From assembly GCA_036346395.1 (NCBI GenBank), contig CM070609.1, positions 31,997,223 to 32,061,222 on the forward strand: a stretch of DNA of 64,000 bases, in the 5' to 3' direction. Both the position numbers and the translations under genes were made by a program. The notes beneath the pieces are model-generated. The model made no database searches. It was not told the DNA's origin and saw only the letters and a program-made list of their open reading frames with translations. This stretch comes from Hsuehochloa calcarea (taxonomy: Eukaryota > Streptophyta > Magnoliopsida > Poales > Poaceae). Shown here piece after piece: positions 56,771-64,000 of this stretch. How positions within the stretch are numbered: position 1 is the stretch's first letter; each line of letters opens with the position of its first letter.

Positions 56771-58981
56771 TGCTATGGTTTTGAGCACGACAGTGGATGC
56801 TTCTTCATATCCTCCTCGGATATCATATCCTAGACCCCGATTAAATCTGCAAATTTTAGATTTGTCTAGAATGAGATTGAGCTTCTTCTTGCCTCCTACA
56901 AACCTCTCGAGAGTGTTCATAAGATACCGACACTCCAGAAGAGAGAGGTGCAAGAAGAGCAGGGGAAGAAGTGACAGCAGGAAGGAAAGGGCGTAAGAAG
57001 AACCAACAACGGAGGAAAGAGCATGCACACCGACGACTTTGGGGGACAAATCCCATCGCTAGCTGATTGGTTCACGTTGCTAGGCGCCTCTACCAAACCC
57101 TTAGACTTCTTCCCAAAGACACACAATACAAGCAGATGATTGTGTCTCTAGAAGGTCCTTAGTTAGCTTCACACATTTTTCATCCAAAGCAACCAAATCA
57201 CATTTTAGTTTATAACAATGATTGCATGGTGAGCTAACAAGGTCCTTAGAAGCATACCGAGCCAATTTGTTATTGTGATCAATCATTTCTTGAAACCGCT
57301 TGAATCTGATTCTAATTCAAAGAGCTAACTTAGGACAGTTTAAACAAGAAACAATAGGCTCTAGTAGCGCAGACTTGAAATTCAACAATTTTGTGATCTG
57401 CCTGCTTTAGGTTCATCTTGAGTTTATTACAATTTTCACAAGTTTCAGTGATCAAGCAACATGGTATAAAGACCTCTAAACGAATTGTCCTTAACCTCAC
57501 ATGAGGTGCAAGCGAGAGCCTCAACAAAGAGTGGATAAAGGAGGTGCTACCCTACTCATCTCTAATTCAAGAAGAAGGCTAATGTTCTCTACCTTAATCA
57601 TGTCAAGTTCGGAGGACACACTATCATGTAAGGTCCTTAATTTTTCCATATCATCAATCAAAGCACAACATGTGTCACATTCATCACGGAGGGAGCGGAT
57701 GTAAGTAAAGTAAGCTCCCGTGATAGTCTAGCTACTTCCTTCTCCAACCCAAAGACACTTAGCCCTAGACTTAGCATGGAATCTACCTAGCTTAAGAAAA
57801 GCATCATTAAGCTGGTCATAAGTGGACTAACCTCATCGAGTCGAGTACACCATTGTCGCTCGATTCGCCCGAGGGCCATGAAGCACATGCCGAGAAGTTG
57901 CCGTCGTCCTTGGGATCATGATCATCCTTCCCATCATCGTCCTCCACCCCTCCACCTCGCCGGTGTCCGGTTCGTCGAGGCGGTGAGGACGCGATGGAAC
58001 AGCCTTCTTTGCCTTCCCAAAGTTGCGAACTTCTTCTTGCCTTGGTCAGTCTTTGAAGGCTTCGTGTTGCGGTTCTTGTCGATGTAGTCGTTCTTGCTCG
58101 GACCGCCATAATCACCTTTGCCCTTCCCAAGCTTGGGACAGCTTGCTCGGATGTGGTTGGGGCCACCACACTCAAACAAATCACAGACCTCCTCTTTTAC
58201 CATCCCTCCTCCTCTTGTAAGCATGGGAAAACTTCCGAGCTAGGAGGGCTAGTCTGCTCATCCTCAAGTCGCTCTAACGATCATCGCTATGTCACGAGAG
58301 CAGCCTAGGAGAACCCACGATCGACTCGTAAAAAGATCCAGAGGTGGGATCGGTGACTAAAGCCATCGATCGTGACTTCGACCTTCGAGAGACAATGTCA
58401 ATCTCGTGAGTCTTGAGACGCGAGTAAAGCGCATCAAGAGTCGTGGTCGAGGTCCGTGCTATCTTTGATGGTAGTCACTTTCATCTCCCAAACACGAAGA
58501 TCAAGTGCGAAAAGCATCCGTCGAGCGTTATCCGAGTCGGGTATGTAAGACCGACCGCTCGGAGGTTGCTCAAAATCTTGTGAAAACGTGAAAAGCACTC
58601 GTCTAAAGATTCACCAACAAGCATTTCAAATTTATCAGATTCACGCTTGAACCGGTCTTGTCGAACCGCCTTAATCTGGGTAGTGCCCTCATGGTATGCA
58701 TCGAGGGTCACCCGGATGTCATAGCGTAAATCAAATGAGAAATACGATCAAACTCATACTTCGCTTAAACCACGAATGATTATGTTCCTTGCCTTAGCAT
58801 TTGCCTCAACATCGCCATGTTTCCGGCATTGATGTTCTCATCGGCGAGAACAACAAATCTAACCTTCACCTTTCTCCGGATAGCATACCCCGAGCACGGA
58901 TGTAAGTTTCCATTCGGCTCTTCCGTAGGGTAATCGGACCATCAAAAGCGGAGGCTTGGTGGAATACTTGTCCGCTGCCAT
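56771..58981 (-). pseudogene. Copia B copy 2, gag
   Basis: Start ATG at 58981 (MAADKYSTKPP). MTLDAYHEGTTQIKAVRQDR and ESLDECFSRFHKILSNL (58481-58711) belong to the UBN2-type domain. DLFECGGPNHIRASCPKLG lies near 58120-58190, and coiled-coil segments with CxxC pairs are at 57101-57286. The Gag is longer than in copia A, as usual for SIRE-type elements. Confidence 0.85.
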
Positions 58982-59021
58982 GGCTCAACCGACCGTTAAG
59001 ATCTATCAAGAAGAGCTAACC

Positions 59022-59032
59022 GCTCGATACCA
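59022..59032 (-). promoter_or_regulatory. Copia B primer-binding site, copy 2
   Basis: Minus strand TGGTATCGAGC two bases after LTR 2. Confidence 0.88.
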
Positions 59033-59034
59033 AT

Positions 59035-60636
59035 TGAAGGACCGAAATGGCAACAGAGGGGGTGAATGGTGCCTAAAAATTAATACTCCCTTCATCGTAT
59101 TTAAAACCGACCTACAAAATCTTTGAAGATCTAAAGAAAGTAAATGAAGTAAGATCAAATAACAAAAGCAAGTTTCAGTCGTTTTCCGAAATCGGAAGTT
59201 CCGGCGAGATTGCGGAAGTTCCGCTGCGTAGTTCCGCGATGTATAGCGGAAGTTCCGCTATGTACTTCCACGCATAAAATCGAAGTCTCGATTATCCCGA
59301 TCAAGAATGTAACGCTCGGTTTTTGCCCAAAAATCCAAACTACTTAATCTTGAATGCTCTTCTCGGTCAAGTTTTACAGACATCATCCTAAACACCATCT
59401 TGACTTTATGGAGAAGAATCGCAACCAAAGATTCAATAATCGAACCAAAAACGGATTTCTTGAAGAAGGGCAAGAAAGACCAAAACCAATGATAATCGAG
59501 ATTCTCGATTCTTAGAGCATGAAACTTTGAGGAAGTAATAGCAATACCAAAACGATTCTAGATATGAAGTTTCATGCTATCTCATAAAACGAATCAAAAG
59601 ATATGCCAAAACCCTAGATATTCAACATGAGCAGAGAGAGAGAGTTGCAAAATCGGATAATCGAAACCTCGATTTCATTGGATTGAAACATGGATTACAG
59701 AGGTAACGCAAAGAGGAAAGATTACAATAGGTTTCAGCCATACTCTCCTCTCAACAAGCTCTCAAAAGCAAAACAAATCCTTTTTAGAGCTAACCCTAAT
59801 TTTCTATCAAAAGGTCTAACCCTAACTCCGTGGTTCTCCCTATTTATAGCCTCCGCTAATGGGCCTCCAACCCATTAAGCCCGCTACACCGAACGGAACC
59901 GCCTCCACTTTTGCCGCTTTGCGAAAAGACCTTTCGCCTTTGCGCACCTTCCGAAGCCTCAGACACCTTGTTGTGCACGACTGCAACCGCTTCAAGATTC
60001 ACGCCGTCTTCGACACATCCCGACCGTTCGACCTCAACGCCTCCTGCGCTTAGTCCGTCCACGTGTCTCGCCACGACTCCATCTTGATGCCCTGCAACAA
60101 CACATGCATAAAAACACATCACATAGCATTGCACAATATCATAGCATCAATATTTGTATAAGACTCAAACTCATACAAAATCAAAATCACAAATTAATCT
60201 TCTCTCGCATTCGACACAATCGGAAGTTCCGATTTACCACAAATGAAGTTCCGATTTCGAACATCCGCTGTTGTCAGATTATCGGAAGTTCCGCGCTTAA
60301 CACAATGGTACTTCCGATCTTCTAACATCCGACTTTCCATAAATTCAATTCGATTTTCATCTCGAGAGAACCTCAATGTCGAGATATCGGACACTCCGCT
60401 ACCCCTTGTGCGGAAGTTCCGATTTCCTTCACCAGACCAAAACCGGATAAATCGGAAGTTCCTATTTCCAACACCTAGTTCTGATTAATCGAACTTCCGC
60501 TCCATACACAAATGTAGTTCCGATTTCCCTAACTCAAATGTAAAATAGTCAAACCGAAAACTCAACTCTCAATCTAATCAACACACTTGTCAAATACTCA
60601 TCACTCAGAGTGGAGGACCTCTCACATGGTCTCTCA
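59035..60636 (-). repeat. Copia B LTR 2
   Basis: Homologous to 49722-51303 end to end. Minus-strand TATA box at about 59838-59850. CGGAAGTTCCG palindromes at 59192-59260 and 60218-60510. The following sequence (CGCTG) belongs to the long LTR at 60637. Confidence 0.92.
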
Positions 60637-63504
60637 CGCTGCCTAATCGTCCTGCTCCTCACCTTCTGGATAGAAGTCTTCTCCTGAATAATAATATTCA
60701 GCAAGAGTGAGCACTACAACTGTGCTATAAATTACACCCAATACGAAATTTAGAATGCATGCATAAGTTATTCAAAGGAAGGTTGTAGGGTTTATTTGCG
60801 TAAATCAGCCTTTTTGGTTTAAATATTTGTACTAAGTTTCAAGGTACATTTTTATCCCATAGCTAAAATCAGATTTAAAATTGATCATTTTATAGTGGAT
60901 AACCTCCATATGAAACATGGTGAAGGATACCCTCCTATCACAAGGCTACCCGCCCAATTTTACCACAAGGATTAACCATCCTCAAATCATGTCCAAAGTT
61001 ATTTTAAAACCAAAAACAAATCTAACTTAGAGTGGCTTTGCTCAAGATGTCCATGACCGTGGACACGGCTATTCAATAGATTTACACTCTGCAGAGGGGT
61101 ACAACTTACCCACATGAGATAATTTGCAGTTATGTCGGCCAATACACGCTTCCTTAGGCGTGTGATCGGGCAATTATCACAAGGCGTTCCAATGCATTAC
61201 CTCAATACCAATATGCCCGCTAAGGTTTCACTTCCATTAGGCTAACCACTGCCGAAACCCCTCTTGCGCCTAAGGGAATAAAGTCTAACCGACACCCACA
61301 CAACAAAAATGGCATAAACAATAATGAGGTAAGACAAATTATTAAGCCTGGTTCTGCCCATACAGAACATGTGGTAGTACGGTGGAGCTTTTGCAAGATG
61401 CGGCTCAAAGACCGGTCCTTAACCTACTTGGGCAACTTTCAAAAAAACCACGGATCTCGGTCCCAACTGACGAGCCTGCATAAACTCAAGCACCCACCAA
61501 CGGTCCATGTTTGCCCAAGTACAAACTATTTTCTTTTATTTTTATAATTTTCAAAGACATTTGCAAAGTCCATCATGACATACCAATGTCATAGGCTTTT
61601 TATCAAATTTTGAAGTCTTGGCTAAATTCTCCCAAAATCAAATATTTCCTGGTCTAAGCATTTGCTAAGCATATATTTATTTTTAAATTCATTTGACTAA
61701 GGTGACAAGGAATTGGTAATACAGTATTCAAATGTGGCTATACAAAGGAATTGGAATAATTAAGTATTTAAAATAGGAATTTAAAATAATTAAATACAAT
61801 TATGCATGCAATAATAATTTAAAACAGAAATTAAATAATTTTAAATATTAGGGGCAAAATGGTCAATGGTGTAACTTGCCTTGTTCAAATTCCTGGTATT
61901 CTACTTCTTCAATAGGGTCAAGCTCTCCGGAGTCGTCAAAATCTATACGCGAGAATAATCCAAATTCAAACAGAATTCAATGAACTCAAATAAATTCAAA
62001 TGAAAATACAAATTAACTCCAAATTAAATAATTTTGGTTTAGTTAGCTAGATCTTGATTTTAGACAAATTTAGAATTTTGATTCACCTAAATCGGAGTTC
62101 GTATGAAGAAATACGAGCTCCTGGAAGTTTAAATCTAATTTTAATTCAATTTTCAGAATTTGCTAGACTTTCCGAATTATTTTTCTAAAGGAAATCGGAT
62201 TTATTGAGTCAGCATGCGTCGGCAGAGACGGCCGCCGAGGCCGCGAGTGGGGGCGAATAGGTGGTGGATCGAGTCCACCGCGCCCCGAGCTCACGGTGGA
62301 CTCGGTTTGCGCAATGAAGGCACGAGGCGCCGAGTCGCGGCGGCGCGCCCAGGCAAGGCGTCCACGCGCTAACGCGCCAAAGAATTAACGATGAGATGGC
62401 GCACAAGTGGCTTTGGGTGGTGGCCACGTCGACGGAGAACCGGCGGCGGCTCGGCGGCAGGCTTGTCGGCGAACGGAGGCACTGTGGGGCGAGCGAGCGC
62501 AAAATGGAGAGGACGCACATCGATTCGCACACTACTGGCGATGGCGGAGGGAGGCCGGAAGAGGGTCGGCGACGAGAAGAGGCGGCGGCGCGGCTCGGTC
62601 GTTGACGAAGTCGGAGCTCCGGTGATCTTCAAGCGAAGCCGAGGTGCGCACAATGATTGCCGGGGAATGCCGAAGCTCCTGGTGGCGGCGGCGAGGGCGG
62701 AGGAGGCTCGACGGCGCCGGAATCGAAGAAGAAAGAGTTTCGGCCGCCGGCGGGGAAACTCAAATTGCCGTTGATTGAAAGCGAGCGAGAGGATGAGAGT
62801 TGAGGGGTTTGGATGTGTGGAGAATTGCGAAGCCGACGGTGCCTTTTATAGAGGAGGAGGAGGTCGGAGGCCAAGGTTCGGGTGCGGCTTTAATGGCAGT
62901 GGCGACGGGCGCGGCGGGGATTGGGGGCGCGGGAAAGGGAGGCGAGGCCGGGAAGGAAGGCGGTGCGGCACGGCGATCTGATTGCGCGCGGAATCGGGGA
63001 GAAAAGAGGAAAGAATCCGCGGCGGGGACGGAAGGGAAAGCTTCGGTCATGGCGGCAGCGGCGCGGGGAAAAAAAGGAAGGAGGAAGAAGAAAGAAGGAA
63101 GGGGACACATGGCGATCGGGGCCCACCGGCAATGACTAAGAAAAAAAAAAAGCCGGGCGCGCGCCGGGTAGGGAAGATGGGTGAAGGGGCACAAGATCTT
63201 GGGCTTCGCCCAGATCGTTGATAAGATTTTTAATTTGATTTTCCAATTAATTTAATCCTAGAAATTCAAATAGGCTTTAGAAAATAGCAAATAAAATCCA
63301 AAAAATTTGAGAAAATTCACAGAAATTCTCAAATACATTCTGAACTTAAATAAAATAATTTTAACTTTTTATTACTTATAGATTTTTCCAAATAATTCTT
63401 TTAGCTTTAAAATAGTTAGGGAAAAGTTTTTAAAGTTTCCAGAAAATCCACAAAAATAATTAAAGTCTTATTTTCAACTGAAATTAAAATTTTGGGCTGT
63501 TACA
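60637..63504 (-). repeat. Long LTR (gypsy, Del/Tekay type), truncated by copia B
   Basis: On the minus strand it begins TGTAACAGCCCAAAATT at 63504, passes through AT-rich sequence and a GC-rich leader (63200-62210), with a TATA box CTATAAAAGGC at about 62843-62853. CTCTGCAGAGTGTAAATC and CCACGGTCATGG follow near 61040-61095, and then an EYYYSGEDFYPEGEEQDD-like reading near 60660-60720. It stops where copia LTR 2 begins. No gag-pol of its own. The ORFs at 62391-63221 are in the GC-rich leader on both strands and have no domain. Confidence 0.7.
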
Positions 63505-63509
63505 ACAAC

Positions 63510-64000
63510 GACCTGAACAGAGGGGCTCAAGCTCCACAACTCGGTGCTTCCTCTTTGGTGTGTGAGAGGGATGGAGGAGATGGGGAGAATGAATGAGACT
63601 ACAAGGGGAACCTACTGCGCGCTTCACCTGGGGCTTAAATGGGAGGAGCGCAACACGGTTTATCGAGGGAGCTCAGCGGCGAGACAGACGAGCGGTTGCT
63701 GTGCGGGGCGACGAGTCGGCAGTGTGAGGTGTGGGTGACGGAATGGTGACACGATGTGAAGTGATGAGTCACGCTATGTCCGATCTTTCGGTGAATTTGA
63801 TAACTACGATTTGTGGAGACGACTTTAACGATTCAAGCTACCAACCGAATTGACTTGATCACCAAGCTATCGCTAAACCACACTCTGAGTCGTTATCAAC
63901 CGTGCCAAGACGCGTTTGACCTGAACACGATGTTCAATTCCTGCAAGCAATCGAAGAACAAGTAAGAACAAGGATAAAAACAATCTGAATTGAGGATATA
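63510..64000 (-). repeat. Probable gypsy B 5' LTR, partial (runs off the window)
   Basis: Matches 39844-40335 along its full length, including GATCTTTCGGTGAATTTGAT and CACTCTGAGTCGTTATCAAC, with scattered substitutions. Homology begins at CGACCTGAA, against TGACCTAAA at the other copy. The long LTR inserted five bases to the left, where the primer site would be expected, so no primer site is visible. Confidence 0.65.

Larger units (their letters stand above)
45820..60636 (-). mobile_element. SIRE-type copia B tandem: partial body, LTR, full body, LTR
   Basis: Order from low to high coordinate: partial internal copy 1 (45820-49719), LTR 1 (49722-51303), internal copy 2 (51304-59033) and LTR 2 (59035-60636). 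The shared parts (45820-51303 and 55171-60636) match base for base over long stretches at an offset of about 9.3 kb. All parts read on the minus strand. One LTR sits between two bodies, the arrangement expected from unequal LTR recombination. The low-coordinate end is truncated inside integrase. No matching target duplication is found. Confidence 0.88.
39844..64000 (-). mobile_element. Ty3/gypsy element B (chromovirus-like), invaded near its 5' end and running off the window
   Basis: Internal gag-pol on the minus strand spans 40844-45819. The 3' LTR is at 39844-40843 and a probable partial 5' LTR at 63510-64000. Domain order gag, protease, RT, RNase H, integrase, GPY/F. The primer site, leader and Gag N-terminus are missing: at 45819 the sequence jumps into the copia tandem, and next to the 5' LTR lies a truncated long LTR. 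The RT box YFDD is intact, but many stops and frameshifts are present. Confidence 0.65.

Noticed and set aside
62391..63221. Several overlapping ORFs up to 144 codons on both strands
   Set aside because: GC-rich leader of a long LTR. ORFs are open in many frames because stop codons are rare there. Low-complexity Arg/Gly/Pro content, no domain.
1..64000. tRNA, rRNA, centromeric or telomeric satellite
   Set aside because: The tRNA-like words are only primer-binding sites of retroelements. No long satellite array or rRNA sequence was seen.

Overview
This window is plant nuclear DNA, almost certainly from a grass (Poaceae) and probably rice-like. The evidence is the element content: Ty1/copia and Ty3/gypsy LTR retrotransposons with tRNA-Met primer sites, a BARE/RIRE1-type LTR, SIRE-type copia elements, a Tat-lineage gypsy with an antisense ORF, and Stowaway, Tourist, hAT and Mutator-like elements. 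I found no intact host gene, rRNA or tRNA, and nothing bacterial or viral in layout. Host-derived coding sequence is limited to two broken pentatricopeptide-repeat (PPR) fragments, at the left edge and inside a Mutator-like element.

Layout 1-26 kb (nest A). A PPR fragment and a MITE-like end open the window. A minus-strand copia element (about 1195-25443) follows. It is interrupted at the outer edge of its 3' LTR by a plus-strand Tat-type gypsy element (1574-20735, target duplication ATTTC). That gypsy is itself interrupted by a long solo-type LTR (8772-16326, target duplication CCTTA). The solo LTR holds a truncated minus-strand SIRE-type copia (about 9430-15172). The nest is four levels deep, and the order of insertion can be read from the target duplications.

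Layout 26-31 kb. This is the 3' end of a minus-strand chromovirus-like gypsy (LTR about 26072-28988, pol tail to about 29225). A BARE/RIRE1-like copia remnant sits in the LTR (26734-28905, duplication GGTGC). A Stowaway-like MITE follows, then a 1.36 kb Mutator-like element (29640-31000, 9-bp duplication CTTAATATT) carrying a broken PPR gene.

Layout 31-64 kb (nest B). A long LTR-like sequence (31404 to about 39843) has received a Tourist-like MITE, a small Mutator-like element, a 2.4 kb SIRE-type solo LTR and a hAT-like MITE, each with recognisable target duplications. A chromovirus-like gypsy on the minus strand then begins (3' LTR about 39844-40843, pol and gag to 45819). Its 5' LTR appears to start at about 63510 and run off the window. 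Between gag and that LTR lie a tandem SIRE-type copia (partial body, LTR, full body, LTR; 45820-60636) and a truncated long LTR (60637-63504).

How the parts relate. All retroelement coding regions carry stops or frameshifts, and two of the three clearest reverse transcriptases have a mutated catalytic YxDD box. The region looks like decayed, repeatedly invaded heterochromatin. The points most worth a second look are: clusters of short palindromes that recur in three SIRE-type LTR families with different motif sequences; the antisense ORF of the Tat-type gypsy; the collapsed BARE/RIRE1-like element; and the copia tandem, whose two copies differ mainly at CAG/CTG positions, which suggests basecalling error at methylated CHG sites and not only true decay. 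I did not find a convincing new biological system beyond these transposon architectures.
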